A stretch of DNA of 64,000 nucleotides from Pyxidicoccus parkwaysis (GCF_017301735.1 NZ_CP071090.1:1984001-2048000); one strand, 5' to 3'. Shown: positions 1-10,896, counted from the stretch's first letter. The notes: generated from the sequence alone by a model not told the origin. Numbers and translations: made by a program.

Positions 1-516
1 GTAGCCCTGGAGCCGGTAGCGGAACACCTCGTCATCCGCCTTCGGCTCACCCTGGTCTCCAGCGGGGCGCTCCACGCACCGGGCCTCGGGCACCACCGGC
101 AGCGCCGCCACGGTGCGCCACGAGTAGCCCAGCGGCTGGCGGAAGTGCCCCATGGCCAGCACGAAGCGCGCCTTGGGATCTCTCTGCACCCAGCGCTTCA
201 CCTGCCGGCCCGGCGGCACCACCACCTCCGCCACCTGCAGGAGGTCCTCCTTGAGGAGCTCCTCGGGCTTGCCCCACAGGTCCTTGAAGCCCGCGCGCTC
301 CAGCCGGACGCTGTCCTTGAGCTGGACAATCTGCACCACGGTGGGCAACGAGCGGCCGCGCGCGTCGGGGTTGAGCTGCTCCGACGCGTCCACGACGACC
401 TGGAAGGGAGGGGGTGTTTCACACGCTTGCGGAATGCGTTTCGCACAGCCCGCACTCCCGCCCAGGACGAGCGCGAGCGCGGCGACCACACCCCACCGAT
501 GACACCGGACGGCCAT
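1..516 (-). CDS. tssJ: Type VI secretion lipoprotein TssJ (3' end cut by window edge)
   Basis: 172 codons are present and the frame is open at base 1. Starting at the ATG at 514-516, the protein has a basic N-terminus, a hydrophobic stretch and a lipobox-like SAGC with Cys at about residue 23. A beta-rich body follows, containing the FQVVVDASEQLNPD and SLPTVVQIVQLKD segments that characterise TssJ/VasD. In the family, TssJ is an outer-membrane lipoprotein that binds TssM of the T6SS membrane complex. It lies 154 bp downstream of vgrG on the same strand, which fits a T6SS cluster. The residue at -3 of the lipobox is Ser rather than the usual Leu. Confidence 0.8.
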   Translation of the reverse strand, partial: MAVRCHRWGVVAALALVLGGSAGCAKRIPQACETPPPFQVVVDASEQLNPDARGRSLPTVVQIVQLKDSVRLERAGFKDLWGKPEELLKEDLLQVAEVVVPPGRQVKRWVQRDPKARFVLAMGHFRQPLGYSWRTVAALPVVPEARCVERPAGDQGEPKADDEVFRYRLQGY

Positions 517-670
517 CCCCCCCGTACCGGCGCCAGTGTGTCTTTGCGCCAACATCCAGTTTCCTTGGAAAGAGCGCCCGCAAACGCCGAGCGGTTACGT
601 GCAAAGCGTAAACTGCCAGACAGGATGGACTGGTTTCAAGCCACCCCCCGCCAGGCCTGCCTGGTTGGCC

Positions 671-2935
671 TCAGTTGTCCGAAATCTTCGAGCCCTTGAT
701 GACGACGTCCCCGCTGGCGTTGACCTCTATCTTGGCGCCCTTGATGACGACGTCGCCGTTCTTCTTCACCTGCAAGGTGGCGGAGCCGACCTTGAGGGTG
801 AACTGCTCGTGGGCCACCAGGGAGATTTCCTTGGCGGCGAGGGTATAGGCGTCCTTGGCGGCATGGCTCACCTTGCCGCCGACGGTGACGAGCATGTCCT
901 TGTCCACCTTGAGGGTGCGGGACTGGCCAATCTCCTCGGAGAGGTCTCCGCCCACCTGCATGGTGCGCGCGCCCTTGACTGTCTCTGACTTCTTGGCGCC
1001 CACCACCTCCACCTTGGCGCCGCCGACCTGCTCGGACTTGAGGCCGCCGACGAGCTCGTTGAAGGCGGCGCCCACGGAGACGGCGAGCGCGCCGCCCACG
1101 TTGAGCATCTTCCCGAGGGCCACCGTCTCCGCGGAGGCCATGGCCACGGTGAGGGCCTGGTTGCCGGAGACGCTGATGGACTGGTCTCCCGTCACGGCCT
1201 CGGTGTGGTTGCCGCCCACGGTGGTGGAGCGGTTCTTCGTGACGGAGAGCGTCTGGTTGCCGGTGACGGAGCTGTCGTCGTTCTTCTTCACCGTGAGGGA
1301 TTGGTTGCCCTCGATGACGCGGGTGCGGTCCTTCTTCACGAGCAGCGTCTCGTTGCCGCGGACCTCCTGCGTCTTGTCGTTCTCGACGACGATGTTGAAG
1401 TCCTTCTGCGCGTGCATGTAGACGAGCTCGGTGCCCGCGGCGTCCTCGAAGCGCAGCTCGTTGGAGCCGCCTCCGCCGGGGCTGGAGCTGGAGCGCAGGG
1501 TGCTCTGCGTCTTGTTGCCGGGCAGGTCGATGGGCGTGGGGTTCTGCCCGTTGTAGACGCTGCCGGTGACGATGGGCCGGTCCGGGTCGCCCTCGAGGAA
1601 CTCCACCACGACTTCATGGCCGATGCGCGGCAGGTACAGCGCGCCCCAGCCCGGGCCCGCCCACGCCTGGCTGACGCGAATCCAGCACGAGCTCTTGTCG
1701 TTCTGCTTGCCCTCGCGGTCCCAGTGGAACTGGACCTTGATGCGGCCGTGCTCGTCGGTGTGGATTTCCTCACCCGCGGGGCCCACCACCATGGCCGTCT
1801 GCGCACCGGGAATCACCGGGCGCGGCGTCACGCGGGGCGGACGGAAGGGCACCTCCGCGGGCTGGCAGAGGAACTCGTTGCGGTAGCCCTCGCGGCCGCG
1901 CAGCGCGCCCTGCTCGATGCTGAGCGCCTCCGACTGGTGGCCCACGTGCCGCACGGACACCGGCAGGTACTTGCGGTTGAGCGCGTCGTCGGGGTGCTCG
2001 GCGATTTCGAAGGAGTGGCCCACGCAGATGCGGCGGCTGTAGCTGGCGCCCGTCACCGTCTCCGTGCGCGCGCGCAATTCCTCCAGGCGCACCTTGGCGA
2101 GGTTGCGGCCCGTGCCCGAGTCCTCGTAGCGGCCGGGGTAGTCGTAGATTTCGAGCGCCGTCTCGCCGCCCTCGGCCTCGGAAGACGTCTCGAGGTTCTG
2201 CGAGGGGCGCAGGAAGTTGTAGTCGCGCATCGCCACCGCGCCGGGCTGCACCTCGGTGCGCGCCACCAACTCATGCACGTACTCGGCGGAGGCCACCATG
2301 TGGCTGCGCTCGCGGAAGAGGAGCTTCGCGTCCCCCTGCATGGCGGGGTTGGCGGAGTCGCCGTCGCCCAGCACCATCATGTGGGCGTCCTCGGCGTGCT
2401 CGAAGAAGTAGAAGATGCCCTCCTCCTCGAGGAGGCGCGAGACGAAGTCCAAATCGGACTCGCGGTACTGCACGCAGTAGTCGCGCTTGGGGTAGGTGCC
2501 GTTGAGGGCGAGCCGGTGCTCCACCTTGGCCTCGTCCAGGACCTTGTGGACGATTTGCGGAACGGTCATCTCCTGGAAGATGCGGCTCTTGCGGCGGTGG
2601 CGGAGCGTCCAGAGGCGGGGCACCACGGTGGCGCGGTAGCGGCGGCGCTCGGGGCCGCTGCCCTCGTCCCAGCGGGCCATGCGCGAGACGATGCCGTGGA
2701 AGAAGCGCGCGGTGCCGTCACCCAGCATGACGGTGAGGCGCGCGTCCTTGCCCAGGAGGGACTTCTCCTCCACCTCCACGTCGGGCTTCGCCGCGAGCGC
2801 CACTTCCACCGAATACGGCTGTGACAGCGTCTCCTCGGCCTCGAAGCCGAGCACCGCCAGCTCGCCGGAGGTGAAGGGGCCTGCCTGGAACTCGAACTCG
2901 GCCTGATTGGCGAGCAGGGCTGCGTTCGCGATCAT
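671..2935 (-). CDS. vgrG: Type VI secretion tip protein VgrG
   Basis: 754 residues. Residues ~1-370 form the gp27-like hub (phage late control D type). At ~385-500 is the OB-fold/gp5 segment with family signatures such as [28 protein letters not shown] and [14 protein letters not shown]. Residues ~505-754 are a repetitive beta-helical spike in which a short GNxTLxV-type motif recurs. VgrG trimers cap the Hcp tube and carry effectors through the T6SS. The length is normal for a VgrG without a large C-terminal effector domain; the tail ends in the spike (ending [10 protein letters not shown]). The ATG at 2933-2935 gives a full N-terminal hub. TssJ lies downstream. Confidence 0.92.
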   Translation of the reverse strand: MIANAALLANQAEFEFQAGPFTSGELAVLGFEAEETLSQPYSVEVALAAKPDVEVEEKSLLGKDARLTVMLGDGTARFFHGIVSRMARWDEGSGPERRRYRATVVPRLWTLRHRRKSRIFQEMTVPQIVHKVLDEAKVEHRLALNGTYPKRDYCVQYRESDLDFVSRLLEEEGIFYFFEHAEDAHMMVLGDGDSANPAMQGDAKLLFRERSHMVASAEYVHELVARTEVQPGAVAMRDYNFLRPSQNLETSSEAEGGETALEIYDYPGRYEDSGTGRNLAKVRLEELRARTETVTGASYSRRICVGHSFEIAEHPDDALNRKYLPVSVRHVGHQSEALSIEQGALRGREGYRNEFLCQPAEVPFRPPRVTPRPVIPGAQTAMVVGPAGEEIHTDEHGRIKVQFHWDREGKQNDKSSCWIRVSQAWAGPGWGALYLPRIGHEVVVEFLEGDPDRPIVTGSVYNGQNPTPIDLPGNKTQSTLRSSSSPGGGGSNELRFEDAAGTELVYMHAQKDFNIVVENDKTQEVRGNETLLVKKDRTRVIEGNQSLTVKKNDDSSVTGNQTLSVTKNRSTTVGGNHTEAVTGDQSISVSGNQALTVAMASAETVALGKMLNVGGALAVSVGAAFNELVGGLKSEQVGGAKVEVVGAKKSETVKGARTMQVGGDLSEEIGQSRTLKVDKDMLVTVGGKVSHAAKDAYTLAAKEISLVAHEQFTLKVGSATLQVKKNGDVVIKGAKIEVNASGDVVIKGSKISDN

Positions 2936-3138
2936 CTCGGAGTCCCCCAGCGCGTGTCCCCGCGAGGAGTGCGGGGCCGTGAGTCGTGCAAGAGCATGCC
3001 ATGAATTGGCCTATCAAGGAGGCCTGACACGAAATTTTCATTGGCGCGGAATGGCAGGCAGCCGGATTCGCGGGGGGGCCATCCGACTGGAGTCTGGTTT
3101 CGGTGTAGAGTGGAAAAGGGGGGCCGGCTTGAAACGAT

Positions 3139-3157
3139 GGGTACCCCCGGGGTACCC
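3139..3157. promoter_or_regulatory. Palindrome upstream of ompA-like gene
   Basis: Inverted repeat with 9-bp arms, GGGTACCCC and GGGGTACCC, separated by one C and ending 24 bp before the ATG at 3182. It could be an operator or an mRNA hairpin. No known regulator site is recognised. Confidence 0.35.
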
Positions 3158-3181
3158 AGACGGCTTCCACCCGGGAGAACC

Positions 3182-5023
3182 ATGAGAAGAACAGAGCTCC
3201 TGCACCGCGGGCTCGCGCTGGCACTGGCGCTGTCCTGCACGGCTTCCGTGGCACAGGAGGCACCGACGCTGCGTGGCTTCGACCTGGAGCGGCTGGAGTT
3301 GAATCCCGGTGCCGAGGGCTCGCTGCTGGTGGGCCTGGGCGAATTGCTTCCGGCGGGCGCGTTTCGCGCGACGGTGCTGATGCAGTACGCGCATCAGCCG
3401 CTGCTGTATGCGGACACGGGTGGGAAGGAAGACCAGCGCTTCGCCGTTGTGGGGAGCCGCGCCACCGCGCACCTGGCGGCCGCGTACGCGCCCCTGGAGT
3501 GGCTGCAGGTCGGCGTGCAGATGCCGCTGGTGGCGTTCCAGTCGGGTGACGACGCGGGGATGTTGCGCAACCAGATTACCGTTCCGGCCCGGCAGTCGCT
3601 GGCCTCTCCCGTCGTGAGCGCGCGTGCGGGCCTGCTCACGCAGACGGAGGCGGGCGGCGTGGACCTGGCGCTGGAGCTGGGCGTGGGGGTGCCGCTGGGC
3701 AGCGCGGACGCCTTCACGCGGGACTCGGACGGGCTGAAGCTGGCGCCGAAGGTGATGGTGGGGCGGCACTTCGGCCGCATCCGCGCGGGCCTGGAGGTGG
3801 GCTACCTGCAGCGCTCGAAGTTGAAGCTGACGGAGAAGACGGGAGACATTGAAGACGAGGTGGGCCAGGAGGTGCGCGTGGGGCTGGCGCTGGCCACCAC
3901 GGGGCGCCGGCTGCGCTGGGAGTTCAACGTCCGGGGCATGCTCCCGCTGACGGACCAGCCCAGCTCGGTGGAATTGCTGCCCGGTGGCCGCTACCTGTTC
4001 AGCCCGTCGCTGGAGCTGTTCGCGCTGGGAGGCGTGGGCATTGGCGCGGCGCCCGGCACGCCGATGTTCCGGCTGATGGTGGGCGGCGCCTTCGGCAGCG
4101 TGACGCCGCGGCGCGGTCCGGGCGAGTCCTCGGTCCGGTGCGAGATGGGCCTGGCACCCGAAGCGAAGGTCCAGGAGTGCCCGGACCTCGACGAGGACCA
4201 TGACGGCGTCCGCAACTCGGATGACAAGTGCCCGCTCATCGCGGGTGACGTGGCGCGCAGCGGTTGCTCGGCGCAGGACACGGACGGCGACGGCATCGAG
4301 GACATGCTGGACGGCTGCCCGGTGGAGCCCGGTCCGGCCGCGCGGCAGGGCTGCCCGGTTCCGGACCAGGACAAGGACGACGTGCCCGACGAGCTCGACA
4401 GCTGTCCGACGGAGGCGGGCCCGGAGAGCAACCGCGGCTGCCCGGTGCGTGACACGGACAAGGACGGCATCGACAACGACAAGGACGAGTGCCCGAACGA
4501 GGCCGGCCCGCCCGAGCGCAACGGCTGCCCGGAGATGGACACGGACAAGGACGGTACTCCCAACCGCGCGGACAGCTGCGCGAACGATGCGGGTGACGCG
4601 AAGAACATGGGCTGCCCGCTGGGCGTCCTCCCGCTCGTGCAGCTCAGGCCGGACCGCCTGGTGTTGACGGGCAAGGTCTTCTTCGAGTCCGGGCAGGCGC
4701 GGCTGGATGGCCGCTCCAACGAGCTGCTGGACTGGGTGGCCCGCGTCATCAAGGAGCACCAGGAGATTCCCCTCGTCGTCGTTGCCGCGCACACGGATGA
4801 CCGGGGCCTCCCGGAGGACAACCGCCGGCTGACCAATGCGCGCGCGGAGTCGGTGCGGCAGTACCTCATCCACAAGGGTGTGGAGCCCGCGCGGTTGCAG
4901 GCGGTGGGCTACGGGTCGGAGCGCCCCATCGACAGCAACGCGACCTCCATCGGCCGGGAGAACAACCGCCGCGTGGAGTTCCTCATCGTGGACACGGAGA
5001 AGGCGGCGAGCCCCCAGCGCTGA
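3182..5023 (+). CDS. OmpA-family outer-membrane protein with thrombospondin type-3 repeats
   Basis: 613 residues from the ATG at 3182. An in-frame start exists at 3041, but only the 3182 start puts a signal peptide (MRRTELLHRGLALALALSCT, cleavage near SVAQ) at the N-terminus. Residues ~30-325 look like an outer-membrane beta-barrel. Residues ~332-480 hold five Asp-rich calcium-binding TSP3-type repeats (DxDxDG...DxCP). Residues ~490-610 are an OmpA/MotB peptidoglycan-binding domain with a conserved TDDRG...NRRLTNARAESVR segment and NNRRVEF end. The expected role is linking the outer membrane to peptidoglycan. The next gene starts 29 bp downstream, so the two are probably co-transcribed. Confidence 0.9.
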   Translation: MRRTELLHRGLALALALSCTASVAQEAPTLRGFDLERLELNPGAEGSLLVGLGELLPAGAFRATVLMQYAHQPLLYADTGGKEDQRFAVVGSRATAHLAAAYAPLEWLQVGVQMPLVAFQSGDDAGMLRNQITVPARQSLASPVVSARAGLLTQTEAGGVDLALELGVGVPLGSADAFTRDSDGLKLAPKVMVGRHFGRIRAGLEVGYLQRSKLKLTEKTGDIEDEVGQEVRVGLALATTGRRLRWEFNVRGMLPLTDQPSSVELLPGGRYLFSPSLELFALGGVGIGAAPGTPMFRLMVGGAFGSVTPRRGPGESSVRCEMGLAPEAKVQECPDLDEDHDGVRNSDDKCPLIAGDVARSGCSAQDTDGDGIEDMLDGCPVEPGPAARQGCPVPDQDKDDVPDELDSCPTEAGPESNRGCPVRDTDKDGIDNDKDECPNEAGPPERNGCPEMDTDKDGTPNRADSCANDAGDAKNMGCPLGVLPLVQLRPDRLVLTGKVFFESGQARLDGRSNELLDWVARVIKEHQEIPLVVVAAHTDDRGLPEDNRRLTNARAESVRQYLIHKGVEPARLQAVGYGSERPIDSNATSIGRENNRRVEFLIVDTEKAASPQR

Positions 5024-5052
5024 GCTGAGGGGCACGCACGCAGGAGACAGGT

Positions 5053-8000
5053 ATGACTCGAGGCTCTTGGAACAGGGCGGTCCTGGCCCTGGCGGTGCTC
5101 ACCGCCAGCGCGGCCATGGCCGGCCCGGATACCTTCTTCGCTGGGGACGGGCGGTCGGGCCCGAAGACGGTCGCCGCATCGACGGAGGAGGTCGTCAACG
5201 AATACGCGCAGGTCGACGATGCCGTGAACCTGGCGCCCGGCGGCATCGTCATCACTCTCGAGAACTCCCTGGCGGCCAACACCAAGTTCGTCAGCGGTGC
5301 GCTCGTCATGGTGATGCAGGCGACGGGCCTCAATCCTGGCGCGCCCGCTGGGGACAACACCACCATCGACCTGACGGGGAACCGGGTGGGGCGGTGGGAG
5401 CTGGCCCGACTGTCGGCCAACGCGGGGGGAGGCTCCACGCTCCGGCTCGCCCAGCCCTTGAAGTACTCCTACGAGGGGGGCAACACCCAGGTCATCTTCG
5501 TTCCCGAGTACACGACGGTCACCATTCCGAGCACGTCAGCCATCAAGGCCCTGCCATGGGATGGGACCAAGGGCGGCGTGGTCGCGTTCCTGGCCCGAGA
5601 TGGCATCGCCAACGACGGAACCATCTCGGCGAAGGGGGCTGGGTTCCGGGGCGGCGTCTACGACAAGAGCAACAAGAACGGGAGCGCCGACTGGGCGGGA
5701 TGCACTGCCACCACGACGCCGACTGGCTCTCCCAGGCAGGTCCAGGCGTCGAAGGGCGAAGGACTCAATGGCACCGGTTACAACACCGACCCCACGCTGA
5801 GCGCGATTGGACTCGCGAACTTTGCCACCGGAGGCGGTGGCGGAATCTGCAATCAGTCTGGCGGCGGCGGTGGTGGCAATGCAGGCAGCGGAGGTCTGGG
5901 AGGCTCTCCACAAGATGGTAGCCAGGTGGGCCGCAGCGGCCTGGGTGGCACCTCGGTGTGGCTCTCCTCCCTGGAGTCGCTGGCCATGGGCGGCGGTGGC
6001 GGTAGTGGGCAGGGGTCTGGGCCGAACAACGCGAGCACGGGACCCAATGGCGCGAACGGCGGCGGCATCGTCTTCCTCCGGTCCTTCACACTGACGGGCT
6101 CCGGAACCATCGACGCGTCGGGTGACGACGCGAGGGATGTCTCGGTGGACAGTGGCGGCGGTGGTGGTGCCGGTGGCTCTGTCTATGCCCGCTTCCAGGA
6201 CACCGCGGTGTGCGGCGTCGGCGACAGGGTGCTGGCAGAGGGCGGCGACGGCGGCAACTCCGCGGCCAACACGGGGCCGGGAGGAGGCGGCGGTGGCGGG
6301 TGGGTGCTCTTCCAGGCCAAGGGCTCACCCTGCGGCATTTCCGTCGTGGGCGGGGTGGCGGGACAGGCCAGCGGTGGAGGCCTCCGGAATGCGCTGCCGG
6401 CGTCGACCGGCAACGGCATCTATCCCTACGTGGGCACGGCAATCGTCTTCAACAAGGGAATGGCGGTGCCCGTGTCGCCCACTTTGACCACTCCCAGTAG
6501 TGGCTCGACGACCCGCGATTCGCTCCCCATGCTCTCCGGCACGGGCACCGCGAATACCGAGGTGGTCATCTACAGGATGGCCTCGCTCACGGCCGTCGAG
6601 GCATGTCCTGCCTCCCCGCAGACCACCTGTCCCGAAGCGCTCGAAATCGCGCGGGCGAAGGTCGCCTCGGATGGAACCTTCTCCACCCGGTTGACACGGC
6701 CTCTACGCGAAGGGGCGAACGTCCTGGGCGCGATGACGGAGGCACAGAAGCTGGAGGGGAGCGCCAATGCGCTCTACACGCTGAAGCTGGATACCGTTGC
6801 GCCGATTGCCACCTTCACGTCCACGCTTCCCGGCCCCGTGACGGGGAACAACTCATCCACGTTCTCCTTCACGGCGACGGATGACGGGGGGGCGTGCAGC
6901 CCCGCCTGTACCTTCGAGTGCAGCGAGGGCAGCGCGGCCTTCGCGGGCTGCACCAGCCCTCGCTCCGTCACCACCGCCACCTCGGGAACGTACACGCTGC
7001 GGGTCCGCGCCGTCGATGGCGCGGGCAACAAGCAGACCGAGCCCATCAGCCATACGTGGCAGGTGGACCGCACCTCTCCAGATGTGGCGTTTGGCGTGAA
7101 GCCGCCGGCGAAGAGCCCGCTGACGACGGCGCAGTTCTCGTTCACTTCGACGGCGACCGACGTGGCGGACTTCCAGTGCCTGCTGGACCCGACCATCACC
7201 GCGCCCGCGACGGAGCCGACGGAGGCGCAGTGGTCGGCGGGGGCGGGCTCGTCGTGCGGAGCGAGCAAGACGCTGACGGGACTGACGCACGGCTCGCACG
7301 TGCTGTGGGCGCGGGCGGTGGATGCGGTGGGCAACAAGTCCTCCGCGACGAGCTACCCGTGGGCGGTGGACCTGCACGTGCCGGACACCGCGATTCTCAC
7401 GGGCCCGAATCCCCGGTTGACCAACGCCACCACGGCGAACTTCACCTATGCCTCGTATGAAGAGGGTCCTCCGGCGGCGCAGACGGCATGCGGTGCGGAC
7501 TGCTCGATTGATTGCAGCCTGGACGGTGCGGCCTTCATCGCGTGCCCGCCGCAGTACACCGGCCTGACGTCCGGCAATCACACGCTGGTGGCGCGCGCGA
7601 GGGACTCCGCGGGCAACGTGGACAACAGCCCGGCCAACTACGCGTGGACCATCGACACGGACGTGCCGAACGTGGCGTTCGGCGTGAAGCCGCCGGCGCG
7701 AAGCCCGCTGGCGACGGCGGAGTTCTCGTTCACCTCGACGTCCAGCGACGTGGCGGACTTCCAGTGCCTGCTGGACCCGACCATCACCGCGCCCGCGACG
7801 GAGCCGACAGAGGCGCAGTGGTCGGCGGGTGGGGGCTCGTCGTGCGGAGCGCGAAAGACGCTGACGGGGCTGACCCACGGCTCGCATGTGCTGTGGGTGC
7901 GAGCAGTGGACGCGGCGACCAACAAGTCCCCCGCGACGAGCTACCCGTGGGTGGTGGACCTGCACGTGCCGGACACGGCGATTGTCACGGGGCCGTCGCC

Positions 8001-10887
8001 GGTGACCAACGCCACCACGGCCAACTTCACCTATGCCTCGTTTGAAGAGGGCCCTCCGGCGGCGCAGACGGCGTGCGGTGCGGACTGCTCGATTGATTGC
8101 AGCCTGGACGGTGCGGCCTTCATCCCGTGCCCGCCGCAGTACACCAACCTGACGCCGGGCAATCATGCATTGGTGGCGCGGGCGAAGGACACGGCGGGCA
8201 ACGTGGACAACAGCCCGGCGAGCTACTCGTGGCGCATCGACACGACGGCGCCAGAGACGAGCATCGTCACCCGGCCGGATGACCCGAGCCGCTTCGCGCG
8301 CGCGGGCTTCGACTTCAACTCTCCCGACTCGGACGTGGCGCGCTTCGAGTGCGCGCTGCTGACGACCGCGACTGCGCCCGTGGAAGCAGACTTCCAAACG
8401 TGCGCGGCCTCATACGAGACGCCCGCGCCGGACCTGGTGCACAACACGCGCTACTACATGCACGTGCGCGCGGTGGACGCGGTGGGCAACAAGGACTCCA
8501 CGCCCGCCAGCTACAACTGGCTGGTGGACCTGCACGTGCCGGACACGGCGATTGTCACGGGGCCGGCGTCGGTGACCAACGCCACCACGGCGAACTTCAC
8601 CTATGCCTCGTTCGACGAGGGCCCTCCGGCGGCGCAGACGACGTGCGGCCCCACCTGCTCGATTGATTGCAGCCTGGATGGTGCGCCCTTCACCGCGTGT
8701 CAGCCGCAGTACACCAACCTGACGCCCGGCAATCACGCGCTGGTGGCGCGGGCGAAGGACTCGGCGGGCAACGTGGACAACAGCCCGGCGAGCTACTCGT
8801 GGCGCATCGACACGACGGCGCCGGAGACGAGCATCGTCACCCGGCCGGATGACCCGAGCCGCTTCGCGCGCGCGGGCTTCGACTTCAACTCTCCTGACTC
8901 GGACGTGGCGCGCTTCGAGTGCGCGCTGCTGACGACCGCGACGGCACCCGTGGAAGCAGACTTCCACACGTGCGCGGCCTCGTACGAGACGCCCACGCCG
9001 GACCTGGTGCACAACACGCGCTACTACATGCACGTGCGCGCGGTGGACGCGGTGGGCAACAAGGACTCCACGCCCGCAAGCCACAACTGGCTGGTGGATT
9101 TGCACGTGCCGGACACGGCCATCACGGGCTTCCCACCGTCCCTGGACAGCTCCACGACGCCCACCTTCACGCTCGCGTCGTATGACCAGTTCGTGCAGAC
9201 TCCGCCGACTCCGCGCAACGACACGTGCGGGGACTGCGCGCTGGAGTGCAGCCTGAATGGCGCGAGCTACGTTACCTGCACCACCACGTACAATCCGACG
9301 GTTCGCGAGGGTGAGAACACGCTGCTGGTGCGCGCCACGGATGCGGCGCACAACGTGGACGACACGCCGGCCGTCTACCGGTGGCGCGTCATCCTCGGGC
9401 CGGTGACCATGGAGATCAAGGAGCGGCCTCCAACGACGGCCACCTCGAACCCCGTGGCGCTCTTCCGCTTCGAGGCGAGCAAGCCGGAGGTCGCCTATGA
9501 GTGCAAGTTCGAGCAGGAGGCCGACTTCACGCCGTGCCCGCTGAACAACAGCATTCCCGAGACGGCCCGGTACGTCGTCGGCGCGTCTGGAGACTACCGC
9601 CTGGAGGTCCGGGCGCGGGACAAGTCGAACACGCTCTCCAACGTGGAGGTGGCCATCTGGACGGTGGACCTCTCGCCTCCGGGAGCCCCCACCGTCACGT
9701 TCCCCGCGGAGGGCACGCTCATCAACGACTCGCAGCCCACGGTGCAGGGAATGCTGCCGGAGCCGGGACGGGTGACCGTGAGTGTCGACGGCGAGGCCGT
9801 CACGTCATTCGACACGGGGCGCAGCTGGGCCTTCAGGTTGAACCAATTGCTCACCGATGGACGTCACACCGTCTCGGCGCAGATGACGGACCAGGCGGGC
9901 AACGCCGGGCCGATGTCCGTGCTGACCACCTTCGATGTGGATGCGACGGACCCCGAGACGACCATCACCGTCAAGCCGCCCACGCTGACCGCGCAGTTGG
10001 ACTTCACCTTCGAGTTCTCGTCCTCGGAAGAGGTGAGCTATCGCTGCAGCCTGGACGGGAGCGCGAGCATTCCCTGCGACCCCGTCCATCCGGTCAGCGT
10101 GCGGGACGGCCCGCACACGCTGTCGGTGTTCGCCGTGGACCGCGCCGGCAACTCGGACGAGTCCCCCGCGGTCCACGCCTGGACGGCGGACGCCACGCCG
10201 CCCACCACCCAGCTCATCGAGAAGCCCGCCGCGGCGGTCAACGTGCGCACGGTCAGCTTCCGCATCGAGTCGCTCGAGCCCCGCTCCACCTTCCAGTACA
10301 GCCTGGATGGCGCGGGGTTCGACAACTGCCCCGCGCTGCTCACGCTGAATGAGCTCCCCGAGGGCGCGCGCCACGTGGAGGTCCGTGCGGTGGACGAGGC
10401 GGGCAACGTGGACGGCACCCCGGAGGTGTACGACTGGAAGGTGGACCTCACGGCTCCGCCCGTCCCTGTGGTGAGCCAGCCGGCGCCGGACGCGGTGTTG
10501 GGACTGCTGACGCCCACCATCTCCGGGACGGCGCAGGCGGCCAGCGCGCAGGAGTCCGAGAACTCCGTCGCCGTCTTCGTCAACGGCACGAAGCTGGGCA
10601 CCGCTCCGGTGGGGGCGGACGGCCAGTGGCGCTTCACCCCGAAGGACGCCCTGGCGGAAGGCCTGGCGCTGTCCATCACGGTGCAGGGCGTGGATGCGGC
10701 CGGCAACGAGAGCGACAGCTCCGCGCCCACGTCCTTCACCATCGACACCACCATCAACCGGCCGCGCGAGATTTCCTCGCGCGGCGGAGGCCTGAGCTGC
10801 GCGATGACCTCTCCCGGCGGCTCGCCCGTCGCCACGCTGGGGCTGTTGGGGCTCGTCCTGCTGATGGTCCGCCGCAAGCGGCGGTAG
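5053..10887 (+). CDS. Giant secreted Ig-like repeat protein with C-terminal anchor, AgmC-like
   Basis: 1944 residues. A signal peptide (cleavage near AAMAG) is followed by an N-terminal domain (~30-470) very rich in Gly runs. About a dozen Ig/fibronectin-like repeats follow, each carrying a VDxxAPxT...DxxGN signature and paired cysteines. The C-terminus is LSCAMTSPGGSPVATLG, a hydrophobic stretch and RRKRR, a tripartite sorting tail like MYXO-CTERM. The arrangement resembles the gliding-motility protein annotated AgmC in Myxococcus; that identification is from memory of the architecture, not a search. It is probably surface-exposed or envelope-anchored. The middle is a recent tandem duplication (separate entry). 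Spacing suggests co-transcription with the OmpA-like gene. Confidence 0.75.
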   Translation: MTRGSWNRAVLALAVLTASAAMAGPDTFFAGDGRSGPKTVAASTEEVVNEYAQVDDAVNLAPGGIVITLENSLAANTKFVSGALVMVMQATGLNPGAPAGDNTTIDLTGNRVGRWELARLSANAGGGSTLRLAQPLKYSYEGGNTQVIFVPEYTTVTIPSTSAIKALPWDGTKGGVVAFLARDGIANDGTISAKGAGFRGGVYDKSNKNGSADWAGCTATTTPTGSPRQVQASKGEGLNGTGYNTDPTLSAIGLANFATGGGGGICNQSGGGGGGNAGSGGLGGSPQDGSQVGRSGLGGTSVWLSSLESLAMGGGGGSGQGSGPNNASTGPNGANGGGIVFLRSFTLTGSGTIDASGDDARDVSVDSGGGGGAGGSVYARFQDTAVCGVGDRVLAEGGDGGNSAANTGPGGGGGGGWVLFQAKGSPCGISVVGGVAGQASGGGLRNALPASTGNGIYPYVGTAIVFNKGMAVPVSPTLTTPSSGSTTRDSLPMLSGTGTANTEVVIYRMASLTAVEACPASPQTTCPEALEIARAKVASDGTFSTRLTRPLREGANVLGAMTEAQKLEGSANALYTLKLDTVAPIATFTSTLPGPVTGNNSSTFSFTATDDGGACSPACTFECSEGSAAFAGCTSPRSVTTATSGTYTLRVRAVDGAGNKQTEPISHTWQVDRTSPDVAFGVKPPAKSPLTTAQFSFTSTATDVADFQCLLDPTITAPATEPTEAQWSAGAGSSCGASKTLTGLTHGSHVLWARAVDAVGNKSSATSYPWAVDLHVPDTAILTGPNPRLTNATTANFTYASYEEGPPAAQTACGADCSIDCSLDGAAFIACPPQYTGLTSGNHTLVARARDSAGNVDNSPANYAWTIDTDVPNVAFGVKPPARSPLATAEFSFTSTSSDVADFQCLLDPTITAPATEPTEAQWSAGGGSSCGARKTLTGLTHGSHVLWVRAVDAATNKSPATSYPWVVDLHVPDTAIVTGPSPVTNATTANFTYASFEEGPPAAQTACGADCSIDCSLDGAAFIPCPPQYTNLTPGNHALVARAKDTAGNVDNSPASYSWRIDTTAPETSIVTRPDDPSRFARAGFDFNSPDSDVARFECALLTTATAPVEADFQTCAASYETPAPDLVHNTRYYMHVRAVDAVGNKDSTPASYNWLVDLHVPDTAIVTGPASVTNATTANFTYASFDEGPPAAQTTCGPTCSIDCSLDGAPFTACQPQYTNLTPGNHALVARAKDSAGNVDNSPASYSWRIDTTAPETSIVTRPDDPSRFARAGFDFNSPDSDVARFECALLTTATAPVEADFHTCAASYETPTPDLVHNTRYYMHVRAVDAVGNKDSTPASHNWLVDLHVPDTAITGFPPSLDSSTTPTFTLASYDQFVQTPPTPRNDTCGDCALECSLNGASYVTCTTTYNPTVREGENTLLVRATDAAHNVDDTPAVYRWRVILGPVTMEIKERPPTTATSNPVALFRFEASKPEVAYECKFEQEADFTPCPLNNSIPETARYVVGASGDYRLEVRARDKSNTLSNVEVAIWTVDLSPPGAPTVTFPAEGTLINDSQPTVQGMLPEPGRVTVSVDGEAVTSFDTGRSWAFRLNQLLTDGRHTVSAQMTDQAGNAGPMSVLTTFDVDATDPETTITVKPPTLTAQLDFTFEFSSSEEVSYRCSLDGSASIPCDPVHPVSVRDGPHTLSVFAVDRAGNSDESPAVHAWTADATPPTTQLIEKPAAAVNVRTVSFRIESLEPRSTFQYSLDGAGFDNCPALLTLNELPEGARHVEVRAVDEAGNVDGTPEVYDWKVDLTAPPVPVVSQPAPDAVLGLLTPTISGTAQAASAQESENSVAVFVNGTKLGTAPVGADGQWRFTPKDALAEGLALSITVQGVDAAGNESDSSAPTSFTIDTTINRPREISSRGGGLSCAMTSPGGSPVATLGLLGLVLLMVRRKRR
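7366..9093 (+). repeat. Tandem DNA repeats of 588, 570 and 570 bp inside the giant surface gene
   Basis: Units begin at 7366, 7954 and 8524 with nearly the same sequence (GTGGACCTGCACGTGCCGGA), and a further partial unit begins at 9094. The 7954 and 8524 units are almost identical along their whole length; the first differs in its second half. All lengths are multiples of three, so copy number can change without breaking the frame. A half-unit precedes at ~7078-7365. Confidence 0.9.
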
Positions 10888-10896
10888 CGAGGCAGG

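Noticed and set aside
1205..2824. 539-codon plus-strand frame opposite vgrG
   Set aside because: It is a shadow produced by G/C third-position bias; vgrG has clear family motifs.
3038..5035. 665-codon minus-strand frame opposite the OmpA-like gene
   Set aside because: No motifs, Arg/His/Val-rich shadow; the plus strand has signal peptide and OmpA domain.
6853..9351. Long Arg-rich minus-strand frames (514 and 313 codons) under the giant surface gene
   Set aside because: Repeats of Arg/Val filler mirror the repeats of the real plus-strand gene.
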